A stretch of DNA of 64,000 bases from CAUZIZ01 sp965219005. GTDB taxonomy: Bacteria > Acidobacteriota > UBA6911 > RPQK01 > JAJDTT01. Positions 46,225-55,373 of the stretch are shown here, piece after piece. The translations under genes were made by a program, and so were the position numbers. Every line of letters begins with the position of its first letter. Positions within the stretch are counted from its first letter, which is position 1. The DNA lies in contig CBDCMS010000003.1 of assembly GCA_965219005.1 (NCBI GenBank), positions 248,001 to 312,000 of the forward strand, written 5' to 3'. Below the pieces are notes generated by a model. That model ran no database searches. It had not been told where the DNA came from and saw only the letters and a program-made list of their open reading frames with translations.

Positions 46225-47556
46225 GTGGGCGAGAAGAAGTTTCACATAGCGACTTTCGGATGCAGAACGAACCAGGCTGACAGCGCCGCGCTTCGAGACG
46301 ACTTCCTGTCCCAGGGTTACCTTGAGACTCCAGACTGGCGGGAAGCGCGCATCATTGTAGTCAATTCCTGTACCGTCACCCACCGTTCAGATCAGCAGGT
46401 GCGCCAGCTAGCCCGAAAATTCTCCCGGGGTAACCCCGGGGCCCGAATCATCGTCACTGGATGTTACGCCCAGCGGGATCCGCAGCAACTTGCCCGGATC
46501 CCTGGGATCGGCGCCGTGGTGGGTAATACCCACAAGCATCAGATTGTGGAAATCGCAGGGACTGACCTTGACAACCAGCGTGTTTCCCCGCCTCGTTACG
46601 ACGACATCGCGAGGATCTATCGAGACGATTTCCAGAAGGTCCGCGCCCTGGATTCAACGGCAGCGACCCGGCCAGGACCCAGGACACGCCCCTTCGTAAA
46701 AATACAGGATGGCTGTGATTCCAAGTGCAGCTATTGCATTATTCCTCTGGTCCGGGGCCCGAGCCGCAGCGTGCCCGCCGGGCAGCTTCTGCAACAGGTC
46801 AGGGAGCTGGTCCAGTTGGGTTTCAAGGAGGTCGTACTCACCGGCATCCATCTGGGGACCTACGGGAGATATCTGGAGCCGCGCTTTTCACTAGACCGCC
46901 TGCTTGCCAGGTTGATGGAGATCCCGGGCTTGGCGCGCGTCCGGCTGAGCTCGATCGAACCCATGGAGCTCTCCCAGCGGGTTCTCCGGCTGGCATCCGA
47001 GAGCCCTAAGCTTGCTCCTCACTTCCATATTTGTTTGCAGAGTGGAAGTGACTCGATCCTCAAACGCATGAAGCGGCCCTACAGCATTTCGAGGTTCGAG
47101 CGCATGGTTTCTGAGATTCACTCGAGCTTACCGGATGCTGCCATCGGCACCGACGTCATCGTCGGTTTTCCTGGCGAAACGGATGAGGACCATGAGCAGA
47201 CGCGTGCCTTCGTAGAAAGGATGCCCTTCACCTATCTGCACGTTTTTCCCTATAGCGACCGCCCGGGGACCCAGGCGACCCATCTCGAGCAGAAGGTGGA
47301 CCCACAAGTCAAACAGCAACGGGGTAGAGAGCTGCGCCAGATTTCCGAGGAAAAAAACAAAGCATTCCGCAGGCGATTCCTGGGCCGGAGTTTGTCGGTC
47401 TTGACCCTGACTGAACAGCAGGCGGGGATGCGGGACGCCCTATCGGCTAACTATCTGAAAGCGCAAGTGCCGGCCTCAGTACCTGCCAATCAGATAGTCA
47501 GCGGGCTCGTCACCGAAGAGCAGGGCAACGTTCTCGTGCTTCGCCCGATCAATTGA
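46225..47556 (+). CDS. mtaB: tRNA t6A37 methylthiotransferase
   Basis: Makes ms2t6A at position 37 of tRNAs from t6A. The 443-residue protein has an N-terminal UPF0004 domain with cysteines in TFGCRTNQAD, NSCTVTHRSD and TGCYAQRDP, a radical SAM domain with CDSKCSYC, and a C-terminal TRAM-like region. The second-site wording HRSDQQVRQLAR is the MtaB rather than MiaB type. Start is GTG at 46225 with GAGGGA upstream. Confidence 0.92.
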   Translation: MGEKKFHIATFGCRTNQADSAALRDDFLSQGYLETPDWREARIIVVNSCTVTHRSDQQVRQLARKFSRGNPGARIIVTGCYAQRDPQQLARIPGIGAVVGNTHKHQIVEIAGTDLDNQRVSPPRYDDIARIYRDDFQKVRALDSTAATRPGPRTRPFVKIQDGCDSKCSYCIIPLVRGPSRSVPAGQLLQQVRELVQLGFKEVVLTGIHLGTYGRYLEPRFSLDRLLARLMEIPGLARVRLSSIEPMELSQRVLRLASESPKLAPHFHICLQSGSDSILKRMKRPYSISRFERMVSEIHSSLPDAAIGTDVIVGFPGETDEDHEQTRAFVERMPFTYLHVFPYSDRPGTQATHLEQKVDPQVKQQRGRELRQISEEKNKAFRRRFLGRSLSVLTLTEQQAGMRDALSANYLKAQVPASVPANQIVSGLVTEEQGNVLVLRPIN

Positions 47557-47696
47557 GCAGGTCACAGGGAATGCTGGCCCCATCCGAGGACGAAACTTTG
47601 CGTCCGCGCGTGACGGCGGTCTCCAGGCCGCCGGGCGTCGAGCCAACCGCTCGTAAGAATAAGACTTCGGCCTGGACACCGAAGCCACGTTCAGAT

Positions 47697-48491
47697 CTAT
47701 CCGAACCGCGCGGTCACCATGCCGAGCCCCTCGATCTCCACCTGCACCTCGTCTGTTTGTTCTACCCAATTAGTTTGAACGACGCTCCCCAGCATAACAA
47801 TCTGGCCCTGCTTCAACGAGTCACCCCGGCTCTCTACCAAGTTTGCAAGCCAGGCAAGCGCCTGGAAAGGGTGGCCGAGGATGTCTCCGCTTGAACCGCT
47901 GCCGACCGGCTTATCGTTGATGCGCATCTCGCCGGGCAGCCCGCTCAGATCGAGGTCGCGCCAGGCAGCTACCGGTTCCCCTAGCACACAGGCTGCGGCG
48001 AAGAAATCGTCCGCGATCAGTGAAGGCGTATCGATAGCCGTATAGTCATCCCACCGGTCGTCGACCACCTCGATTGCTGAGGAGACCGCCTGAACAGCGT
48101 CGGCGACCGAGTCCATGTCATGTCCGCGGTCTCTTGCCGGGATATCGCTCCCCAGGAACACGGCCACCTCGGCCTCGACTCCCGGATGCCGGTAGTCCGA
48201 GTGCTTTAGCCCCGCCTCCTGGTAGTGGACTGACGGCTGGAAAAGCGCGCCTGCGCAGGGATTTCGAATTCCCAGGTACTCCTGCATCACCGGAGTTGTA
48301 CATCCGATTTTGTAACCGACAGTCGGACCCACCTTTTTCGCAGCCAGGATGTTGTGCAGCTCCTGCTGAACGTCATATGCGTCAGCTTCGGTTCTTGGCC
48401 GGATGTCGTCCGGGAGCGACCACAGCATTTCTCCATCTATGCGAGCCGCACCGATAAGCTCTGCTGCTCTGCGTATCTCCTGTTGTTGCAC
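47697..48491 (-). CDS. Fumarylacetoacetase-family hydratase (MhpD-like)
   Basis: A 264-residue enzyme resembling 2-oxopent-4-enoate hydratase and 4-oxalocrotonate decarboxylase of meta-cleavage pathways: VGYKIGCTTPVMQEYLG, VEAEVAVFLGSDIP, and AWLANLVESRG near the end. It hydrates a 2-keto-4-enoate in the breakdown of aromatic compounds; no other pathway genes are nearby, so the real substrate is not certain. It reads in the same direction as acpS, but is downstream of it with a 27-base gap. Confidence 0.85.
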   Translation of the reverse strand: MQQQEIRRAAELIGAARIDGEMLWSLPDDIRPRTEADAYDVQQELHNILAAKKVGPTVGYKIGCTTPVMQEYLGIRNPCAGALFQPSVHYQEAGLKHSDYRHPGVEAEVAVFLGSDIPARDRGHDMDSVADAVQAVSSAIEVVDDRWDDYTAIDTPSLIADDFFAAACVLGEPVAAWRDLDLSGLPGEMRINDKPVGSGSSGDILGHPFQALAWLANLVESRGDSLKQGQIVMLGSVVQTNWVEQTDEVQVEIEGLGMVTARFG

Positions 48492-48518
48492 CTTGTTGCT
48501 CTCCCGTGCAAGGAAGTT

Positions 48519-48893
48519 TCAGCTCTCCAGGATCACGACAGCAACAGCATAGTTTGTTGCGTGAGTGATGGTAACCAGGGCCCGAACGGCGCCCGACTCG
48601 TCGAACAATTGTTTGGCCTTGCGGTGAAGATTGAGCTCGGGCTTTCCTAACGGCCCTGCCACTGTATCGACGTCCTTCCAGCGGATGCCCTTCTGCCAGC
48701 CAGTACCCAGCGCCTTCAGGGCCGCTTCCTTTGCCGCAAAGCGGCCAGCGAAGTGCTGAAACTGGTTCTTTCTCTCTGAACAGTAGGCAATCTCTTCTGC
48801 CGAAAAGATCCGATCGGCAAGAGACTTACTTCCCTGGAGGGCCTTGGCAATCCGGGGAACCTCAACAATATCGAGACCAATACCGATAATCAT
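48519..48893 (-). CDS. acpS: Holo-[acyl-carrier-protein] synthase
   Basis: Attaches the phosphopantetheine arm of coenzyme A to acyl carrier protein. The 124-residue protein begins IGIGLDIVEVPRI with the metal-binding Asp and has FAGRFAAKEAALKALG with the second conserved Glu. Size is normal. Its ATG is only some 25 bases from the divergent pgeF start. Confidence 0.95.
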   Translation of the reverse strand: MIIGIGLDIVEVPRIAKALQGSKSLADRIFSAEEIAYCSERKNQFQHFAGRFAAKEAALKALGTGWQKGIRWKDVDTVAGPLGKPELNLHRKAKQLFDESGAVRALVTITHATNYAVAVVILES

Positions 48894-48917
48894 CGACGTG
48901 TGCTACCTTCTCAAAAG

Positions 48918-49685
48918 ATGTTCTACCAGAAGAGGTCGGGGCAATTCCGCTATTCCGCGTTCCAAGAATTCGAGGCTATTCCCGGACTGATTCACGCTAT
49001 TACCAATCGAGGTGCTGGCGATGGGTACGAAGCGCGAACAGGGGCGGAGACCGGAAGCCCCACTCCCAACGAACAGCTGCTCGGTGCCCTGGGTGTGTCG
49101 AAGGAAAGACTCTTCCTCCTGGACCAGAAGCACTCCGATCGCGTCGTCGCAATCAACCACGAAGAAGTGATATCACTTGACAGCCGGCGGGCGCAACCGG
49201 GAGATGGCATCATCCTGACGGGACCGGGTTGTTTCGCCGCCGTTCGCACTGCCGACTGTGTCCCTTTGCTCGCACTGCTGCCCAAACGCAAAATGGTGTG
49301 CCTCATCCATGCCGGATGGCGCGGTACCTGCGATCGAATCGTCGCCAAGGGAATTCAAAGGTTTCTAGAGCTCTCGAGTGCCTGCTCCGAAGACCTTCGG
49401 GTGGGGGTGGGGCCCTGCATCCGCAAGTGCTGCTATCAAGTCGGATCCGATGTACGCGACCAATATCGGAGAGCCGGACACGACCTTGAAGACCTGCTGA
49501 CCGAATCCCACCTCGATCTGGTGAAAGCAAACATCTCGCAGCTTCAGGAACTGGGTGCAGTTCGAATAGAGGATTCCGGATTGTGCACGGCCTGCCGCCC
49601 TGACCTCTTCTATTCCTACCGACGGGAGGGGGCGACCGGAAGAATCTGGACCATCGCCGGATTTGTAGCCGGAACCGCCGGATAG
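48918..49685 (+). CDS. pgeF: Peptidoglycan editing factor / DUF152 (laccase-domain) protein
   Basis: A 255-residue protein of the YfiH/PgeF family, which removes wrongly built muropeptide precursors and was earlier described as a polyphenol oxidase or purine nucleoside phosphorylase. The zinc or copper ligands lie in RTADCVPLL, LIHAGWRGTCDRIV and GPCIRKCCYQVG. The start could be GTG 48900 or ATG 48918; neither has a good ribosome binding site. Confidence 0.88.
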   Translation: MFYQKRSGQFRYSAFQEFEAIPGLIHAITNRGAGDGYEARTGAETGSPTPNEQLLGALGVSKERLFLLDQKHSDRVVAINHEEVISLDSRRAQPGDGIILTGPGCFAAVRTADCVPLLALLPKRKMVCLIHAGWRGTCDRIVAKGIQRFLELSSACSEDLRVGVGPCIRKCCYQVGSDVRDQYRRAGHDLEDLLTESHLDLVKANISQLQELGAVRIEDSGLCTACRPDLFYSYRREGATGRIWTIAGFVAGTAG

Positions 49686-49717
49686 GAGAACGCTCCGATC
49701 CGTGGCCGGACCAGCAG

Positions 49718-50200
49718 CTACAATTCGATGGCTAGGATGTCCTGGCGCATCTTTTCTCGATAAGCTTTGAGTTTCTCCACCAGGCTGGGATCGCTGCGGC
49801 TGAGAATCTGCACTGCGAAAAGGCCCGCGTTGCGTGCTCCGGCCTTTCCGATCGCCATGGTTGCGACTGGTATGCCCCCCGGCATCTGCACGGTCGATAG
49901 CAGCGCGTCGAATCCCCCCAGGGACGAAGAGTCAAGGGGAACTCCAATCACCGGCAGGGTGCTGTGGGCGGCCAGGGCGCCCGCTAGGTGTGCAGCGGCT
50001 CCCGCACCGGCGATGAGAACCTGAACCCCGTTGCTCTCGGCAGCTTGAACATACTGCTGCGTCGGACCTGGAGTTCGATGTGCAGAAAGAACCTTCATCT
50101 CGTAAGGCACACCGAAGTTGTCCAGGATGTTCGCCGTCTCTTGCATGACGCCGGAGTCGGAGACACTGCCCATCAAAATAGCGACTTTAGCATCGGTCAT
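49718..50200 (-). CDS. purE: N5-carboxyaminoimidazole ribonucleotide mutase
   Basis: Converts N5-CAIR to CAIR in purine synthesis. The 160-residue protein has ILMGSVSDSGVM at the start, VLSAHRTPG and IAGAGAAAHLAGALAA in the middle: the class I PurE pattern. It overlaps purD by four bases in one operon. purK, which makes its substrate, is not in the window. Confidence 0.96.
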   Translation of the reverse strand: MTDAKVAILMGSVSDSGVMQETANILDNFGVPYEMKVLSAHRTPGPTQQYVQAAESNGVQVLIAGAGAAAHLAGALAAHSTLPVIGVPLDSSSLGGFDALLSTVQMPGGIPVATMAIGKAGARNAGLFAVQILSRSDPSLVEKLKAYREKMRQDILAIEL

Positions 50201-51492
50201 GAAGATCTTCCTCTCAATTTAGCCAAGCCTTTCGCTGCGATATCGCGCCGGTAGTACATTCCATCGAAATGGATCTTGTTCACACCTTCGTATGATCTTG
50301 CAATGGCTTCATCCAGCGAAGCCGCCTGAGCAACGATTCCCAGTACGCGCCCACCACTGGTGAGAAGGCGGTCCTCCTCGAAAACGGTGCCCGCATGGAA
50401 TAGCAGTATGTCAGCCGTCTCGTCCGCCATGTCGAGCCCCCGAATCTCCTTTCCAGATGAGTAGGACCCAGGGTATCCCTCGGAGGCGACTACGACACAA
50501 ACACAAGCACCCCTGCGCCAGGAGACATTCCTGCCGGCCAGCTCCCCACGACTCGCCGCTTCGAGCAAATCAGCCAGATCGCTATCCATTCGCGGTAGGA
50601 TGACCTGGGCTTCCGGGTCGCCGAAGCGGACGTTGTACTCCAGCACCTGCGGCCCTTCGCTGGTAAGCATCAGTCCCGCGTAGAGGACGCCTTGGAAAGG
50701 CTGCCCTTCGGCTGTCATTCCCTGGATGGTGGGATGAATGATTCGGTCGAGGACTTCTTGCTGAGCCTCCTCCGAAAGCAGGCCGTCCATCGAATACGCT
50801 CCCATGCCACCCGTATTGGGCCCAGTGTCACCTTCGAAGATCTGCTTGTGGTCCTGGGATGGAACCAGCGGCGTAACATCGACGCCGTCGGACAGCACCA
50901 TGAACGAAGTCTCTTCTCCCTGAAGGCAATCCTCGACTACGACCCGATCCCCTGCCGGGCCCAGGGTGCGAGCCTTCATAGTAGTGTCGATGGCCTCCAG
51001 TGCTTGGTCCAACGTTGCGCAAATGAACACGCCCTTTCCAGCCGCCAGCCCATCGGCTTTGACGACCACGGGGAACGAAAACCTGCCCGATCTGAGACAC
51101 TTCTCAGCTTCGTCGGCAGAGTCGTGAACTGTGAACGCCGCGGTGGGTATCTGGTGGCGCGCCATGAACTCTTTGGCAAAGGATTTGCTGCCCTCGAGGC
51201 GTGCTGCCCCCGAAGAGGGACCGAACACGTCCAGTCCAGAATCCCGAAACTGGTCGGCGATACCTGCGACGAGAGGCGCCTCTGGGCCTACAACGGTGAG
51301 ATCAATCTCGTGAGAACGGGCAAACTCCAGTAGTCCGTCCAGATCGTCCGACGCAATTGAAACATTCTGGGCGACAGCTGAGATTCCCGCGTTGCCAGGG
51401 GCGGCATAGAGCTCAGCGACGCGAGCGCTGTGGTTCAATTTCCAGGCAAGGGTATGCTCTCTGCCACCTGAACCTATTAGGAGAACTTTCAC
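50197..51492 (-). CDS. purD: Phosphoribosylamine-glycine ligase
   Basis: ATP-grasp enzyme that makes GAR in the second step of purine synthesis. The 431-residue protein has GSGGREHTLAWKL at the start, VVKADGLAAGKGVFIC in the ATP-binding fold, PNTGGMGAYS and EYNVRFGDPEAQVILPR, all diagnostic. Length is normal. It is first in the purD-purE operon, preceded by the FmdB-type gene 33 bases upstream. Confidence 0.97.
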   Translation of the reverse strand: MKVLLIGSGGREHTLAWKLNHSARVAELYAAPGNAGISAVAQNVSIASDDLDGLLEFARSHEIDLTVVGPEAPLVAGIADQFRDSGLDVFGPSSGAARLEGSKSFAKEFMARHQIPTAAFTVHDSADEAEKCLRSGRFSFPVVVKADGLAAGKGVFICATLDQALEAIDTTMKARTLGPAGDRVVVEDCLQGEETSFMVLSDGVDVTPLVPSQDHKQIFEGDTGPNTGGMGAYSMDGLLSEEAQQEVLDRIIHPTIQGMTAEGQPFQGVLYAGLMLTSEGPQVLEYNVRFGDPEAQVILPRMDSDLADLLEAASRGELAGRNVSWRRGACVCVVVASEGYPGSYSSGKEIRGLDMADETADILLFHAGTVFEEDRLLTSGGRVLGIVAQAASLDEAIARSYEGVNKIHFDGMYYRRDIAAKGLAKLRGRSS

Positions 51493-51525
51493 TTTGCCCT
51501 ACCCGGTAGGAAACGCCCGTTCGAA

Positions 51526-51825
51526 CTAACTGTCTTTCGACGAGCTGCTCTTCTCTGCAGTCTTCGACCCAGAATCGGTTTTTGTCGCCTTAGTTTCCTT
51601 CTTTTCCGTCTTGTCTGCTTTTTCTGTCTTGGAAGGGTCGGCCCCCTTCTTGGCATAGTCGGTGACGTACCAGCCCGTCCCCTTGAACTGGATTGCGGGA
51701 GCAGATATCAGCCGTTCAACATTCCCGCCGCAGTTCGCACACTCCACCGGTGATGGGTCGGAGAACTTCTGCAGCAGTTCAAACGTATGACCGCAGGCCT
51801 CGCACGCGTACTCGTAAAGGGGCAT
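51526..51825 (-). CDS. FmdB-family zinc ribbon protein
   Basis: A 99-residue protein. The N terminus PLYEYACEACGHTFE and ECANCGG give two CxxC knuckles, the FmdB/CxxC_CXXC_SSSS pattern, which in some bacteria was linked to regulation of formamidase genes. The tail is low-complexity, rich in Lys, Thr, Glu and Ser (KTEKADKTEKKETKATKT). It lies upstream of purD in the same direction and could be co-transcribed. Confidence 0.88.
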   Translation of the reverse strand: MPLYEYACEACGHTFELLQKFSDPSPVECANCGGNVERLISAPAIQFKGTGWYVTDYAKKGADPSKTEKADKTEKKETKATKTDSGSKTAEKSSSSKDS

Positions 51826-52046
51826 TCTTGTGGGCGCTCCTAAGCAGCAGACAGACTACGGAATATATGATTCTGGCCTGTGCGATGTCAAGAGATGGCG
51901 GGTGGTACTTCCCGTTCTCTAGGAGCCTGCGCGGCAGAGATTGATCTTCGAAATTGAGAGAATCTGGCCTTGATTCTCCGCCTTCTCGCTACGATCATTT
52001 CTACCGCGCAGCCTCCTAGCCCCGTTTTCCAGAAGCCTCTTCAGCG

Positions 52047-52055
52047 TGCTATCAT
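52047..52055 (+). promoter_or_regulatory. Extended -10 promoter of galU
   Basis: TGCTATCAT stands 33 bases before the GTG start of galU. No convincing -35. It is the same element as before hpt. Confidence 0.45.
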
Positions 52056-52088
52056 CCAGCCGGTTGAGATGACCAGTCGGGAGTATCG

Positions 52089-52967
52089 GTGAGACGACTT
52101 CGCAAGGCGGTGTTTCCGGTGGCAGGACTGGGGACACGTTTTCTCCCAGCCACCAAGGCGGTACCGAAAGAGCTGCTGCCGATCGTGGACCGCCCACTGA
52201 TCCACTATGGTGTCGAAGAGGCTGTCCGCTCGGGGTTTAGCGACGTTATCTTCGTAACCAGCCGCGGGAAGGATTCGATCACAGACTACTTTGACTCTGA
52301 CTTCGAACTGGCCAACCGTTTGAGAGATCAGGGAAAGGCGGACCTTTTCAAAGTTCTGGAGGAGGTCTCTTCCATGGCCTCGGTATCCTCGGTGCGTCAG
52401 AAGGAGCCCCTGGGGCTGGGTCACGCTGTATTGGTTTCGGAACCCCTGGTTGGGAAGGAGGCGTTCGCCGTTGTCTTGTGCGATGACCTCATCGATCATG
52501 AAACCCCCTGTCTGGAGCAGATGAGGAAGCTGCAGGAAACCCACGGAGGGAGCGTGCTGGCCACCATGGAAGTGCCTCCTGGAGCGGTTTCCCGTTATGG
52601 CATAGTGGCTCTAGAGGGTGAGGCTATCGATGAAGAGCAGAGGCTTTCTCGCGTACGGGATACGATCGAGAAACCCTCCCGAGAGGAGGCTCCTTCCAAT
52701 CTCGCGATCATCGGACGCTACTTGTTCACTCCCACAATTTTCGATCTCCTAAGAGAGACGCCTCCAGGAGCCGGCGAGGAGATCCAGCTCACAGATGCGA
52801 TTCGGCGCTTGATTGAACGAGAGCCGGTATACTCCTATCGTTTCAAGGGAAAACGGTACGACGCCGGGAACAAGTTGGAGTTCCTGTTGGCCAACCTGTC
52901 CTTTGCCTTGAAGCGGGAAGGCCTGGGCCCCGAACTAAGGAAGCACATTTCTGCGCTCGACCTGTGA
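52089..52967 (+). CDS. galU: UTP-glucose-1-phosphate uridylyltransferase
   Basis: Makes UDP-glucose for cell-surface sugars. The 292-residue nucleotidyltransferase has GLGTRFLPATKAVPKELLPI at the start, ATMEVPPGAVSRYGIV and the C-terminal FKGKRYDAGNKLEFL. Start is GTG at 52089 with GGGAG upstream. It lies 31 bases before serS in the same direction. Confidence 0.96.
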   Translation: MRRLRKAVFPVAGLGTRFLPATKAVPKELLPIVDRPLIHYGVEEAVRSGFSDVIFVTSRGKDSITDYFDSDFELANRLRDQGKADLFKVLEEVSSMASVSSVRQKEPLGLGHAVLVSEPLVGKEAFAVVLCDDLIDHETPCLEQMRKLQETHGGSVLATMEVPPGAVSRYGIVALEGEAIDEEQRLSRVRDTIEKPSREEAPSNLAIIGRYLFTPTIFDLLRETPPGAGEEIQLTDAIRRLIEREPVYSYRFKGKRYDAGNKLEFLLANLSFALKREGLGPELRKHISALDL

Positions 52968-52998
52968 AGCGAGCGAGAGGCGAATTCCAAGGAAAAAC

Positions 52999-54288
52999 AT
53001 GCTTGATAGGACCTTTGTCAGGGAACACCTGGAGCTGGTGGAGCAGGAGCTCCTGACCAGGGGTTTCCAGCTCGACATCGGAGTTTTCGAAAGTCTCGAC
53101 AAGGAGGAGCGCTCGACGCGGGTCGAATCCGAAGAGCTGCGAGCCGAACGCAACCGAACCAACGACGAGATTTCAAGCCTACGCCGAGAAAGAAAGGATT
53201 CAGCCAAAGAAATCGAGAGAATGAAACAGGTTTCGGCGCGGATCAAGGATTTGGACGAAGAGCTCGGAGGGGTGCAGTCGAGTTTGAAGGATTTTCTCTC
53301 CCGGATTCCGAATATGCCCCATGATTCGGTCCCAGCCGGTATGGACGAATCAGCCAATACCGTCGCGCGTGAGGTTGGCACGCCTCCCAAGTTCGATTTC
53401 CCCTGCCGGGATCATGTGGACCTCGGGGCCGACCTCGGAATCCTCGACCTCGACAGGGCCAGCAAGATCACCGGCGCCCGCTTTGCGAACTACTACGGAG
53501 CCGGTGCCCTTCTGGAACGGGCTCTTATCAACTTCATGCTGGATCTACATACGCAGCAGCACGGCTATCGAGAGGTGATTCCACCCTTCATGGCAAACAG
53601 AAAAAGTTTCTTTGGGACCGGAAACCTGCCCAAGTTCGAGGAGGATCTATTTCGCATAGCGGAGGAAGACTTTTTTCTGATCCCAACTGCCGAGGTTCCT
53701 GTTACCAACATCTTCGCCGGGGAAGTACTTCAGGAGGAAGATCTGCCTATTTGCTTCGTGGCGCATACACCGTGCTTTCGCAGCGAGGCTGGTTCCTATG
53801 GAAAGGACACGCGAGGACTGATCCGTCAGCACCAGTTCAACAAGGTTGAATTGGTCAAGTTCTCGAAACCGGAGGAATCGTACGAGGAGTTGGAGAAACT
53901 GACTCGCGACGCCGAACAGGTGTTGTCTCGACTGGGACTAGCCTATCGTGTGGTCACCCTCTCCAGGGGGGACATGGGGTTCAGTTCCGCCAAGACCTAT
54001 GATGTCGAGGTCTGGATTCCTGCTCAGGACACCTATCGCGAGATCTCTTCCTGCAGCAACTTTGAAGACTTCCAGGCACGAAGAGCCGGTATTCGATACC
54101 GCCCGAAATCGGGAAAACCTCAGCTCGCACACACTCTGAACGGATCCGGGTTGGCGGTAGGAAGAACCTGGGTAGCGATCGTCGAGAACTTCCAACAGGC
54201 GGATGGCAGTGTCCTGATACCAGAGGCTCTTCAACCTTATATGCACGGAATGACCAGGATTACGGATGAGGGTGCTCTCAAGTCGTAA
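52999..54288 (+). CDS. serS: Seryl-tRNA synthetase
   Basis: Charges tRNA-Ser. The 429-residue class II synthetase has an N-terminal coiled coil (about 30-100) that grips the long arm of tRNA-Ser, then motif 2 (FRSEAGSYGKDTRGLIRQHQF) and motif 3 (GSGLAVGRTWVAIVENFQ). The ATG at 52999 is preceded by CCAAGGA. Length is normal. Confidence 0.97.
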   Translation: MLDRTFVREHLELVEQELLTRGFQLDIGVFESLDKEERSTRVESEELRAERNRTNDEISSLRRERKDSAKEIERMKQVSARIKDLDEELGGVQSSLKDFLSRIPNMPHDSVPAGMDESANTVAREVGTPPKFDFPCRDHVDLGADLGILDLDRASKITGARFANYYGAGALLERALINFMLDLHTQQHGYREVIPPFMANRKSFFGTGNLPKFEEDLFRIAEEDFFLIPTAEVPVTNIFAGEVLQEEDLPICFVAHTPCFRSEAGSYGKDTRGLIRQHQFNKVELVKFSKPEESYEELEKLTRDAEQVLSRLGLAYRVVTLSRGDMGFSSAKTYDVEVWIPAQDTYREISSCSNFEDFQARRAGIRYRPKSGKPQLAHTLNGSGLAVGRTWVAIVENFQQADGSVLIPEALQPYMHGMTRITDEGALKS

Positions 54289-54310
54289 AGCAATAAAAGA
54301 GTCAGCCAAG

Positions 54311-54350
54311 CCGGCTGGCGACGTTTCGAGCCGGCTGGCGAAGTTTCGAG
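54311..54350. repeat. 20-bp tandem duplication before the GntR gene
   Basis: CCGGCTGGCGACGTTTCGAG and CCGGCTGGCGAAGTTTCGAG follow each other directly, differing at one base, and end exactly at the ATG of the regulator. The unit occupies the place of the ribosome binding site or operator. Confidence 0.85.
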
Positions 54351-55301
54351 ATGATCAAGTTTAATCTCGACAAAGAAGTTCCACTCGGCTTCTACGAGCA
54401 GATCAAGGGGCAGCTGCTTTCAGCGATCTACTGCGGCAAGATCAAAGAGGCGGATCGGCTTCCCTCGATCCGAGAGCTTGCCAAGGACCTCGAGGTAAAC
54501 TACAAGACCATCCGCAATATCTATCTGCGCCTGGCCGGTGAGAACTACATCGAAATTGTCAAAGGGAGCGGTGCCTTTCTGCAAAAACGAAGCGGCGAAG
54601 ACACCTATGAACAAATGCGCCGCAAGGCGACTTTCAGGTTGCTCGGTGAGGTATCGGAAAAGGCCGGGAATCTAGGAATTGCGCCTGAGAAGTTTTTGGT
54701 CTTGCTGGAAAGCTACTGTACCGGAGCCAACTTGAGGAAGCTTTCTCTGGCGGTGGTCGACCACGAGGAAGAGGCGTTCATTTTCTCTCGCGAACTCAAG
54801 ATGCGGGTGAAGGGCGTCGACGCATTTTCGGTCTCGCTGAACCAGCTGCAGGGCAATGGCGCCGAGGAGACGCTGAGCCAAAGTGATTACCTGCTAACCA
54901 CCAGCTACCATCTGCAGGAGGTTGGAGAGTTGGCAAACCGGTTCCAGAAGAAGCTGGTCGAGATAAAGCCCAGCCATGAGATCTATACCGAGATTCTCAC
55001 AGCAGCGCGCCATCAAAACGTCGCCATAGTGATCCGGGATGAGCAGACACTGCATGCGTCCATGGAAATCTTCATGAACATCTACTACCCCTCCACCGAG
55101 AAACAGTTCTGGATTGCGCCAATACACAGTGAGGAACTGATCACCAAGATCATTGCTGAGGCTGACCTTATCTTCGTCTCGCCGATGTGTTGGGATGAAA
55201 TGCGGAAACGAACTCCGGCCGGGAAGAATCTTAAGACCTATGAGAACTTCATCTCCGACGAGACTATCGATCAGTTGAAAGAACTGCAGCTGCTGGGCTG
55301 A
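54351..55301 (+). CDS. GntR-family transcriptional regulator
   Basis: A 316-residue regulator. Residues 1-75 form the winged helix typical of GntR: VPLGFYEQIKGQLLSAIYCG, LPSIRELAKDLEVNYKTIRNIY. The remaining 240 residues are an unusual effector domain, not FadR-, HutC- or aminotransferase-like, ending in SDETIDQLKELQLL. It lies upstream of add and may control purine salvage, but this is inferred only from position. No normal ribosome binding site is visible; the tandem 20-bp duplication stands directly upstream. Confidence 0.87.
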   Translation: MIKFNLDKEVPLGFYEQIKGQLLSAIYCGKIKEADRLPSIRELAKDLEVNYKTIRNIYLRLAGENYIEIVKGSGAFLQKRSGEDTYEQMRRKATFRLLGEVSEKAGNLGIAPEKFLVLLESYCTGANLRKLSLAVVDHEEEAFIFSRELKMRVKGVDAFSVSLNQLQGNGAEETLSQSDYLLTTSYHLQEVGELANRFQKKLVEIKPSHEIYTEILTAARHQNVAIVIRDEQTLHASMEIFMNIYYPSTEKQFWIAPIHSEELITKIIAEADLIFVSPMCWDEMRKRTPAGKNLKTYENFISDETIDQLKELQLLG

Positions 55302-55373
55302 GAACGGCCCCTGGGCGCCCGACCAGGGTGCAGGCCGATCAGACCAGCCACACATGAGATCGGCCCCCGGCCC

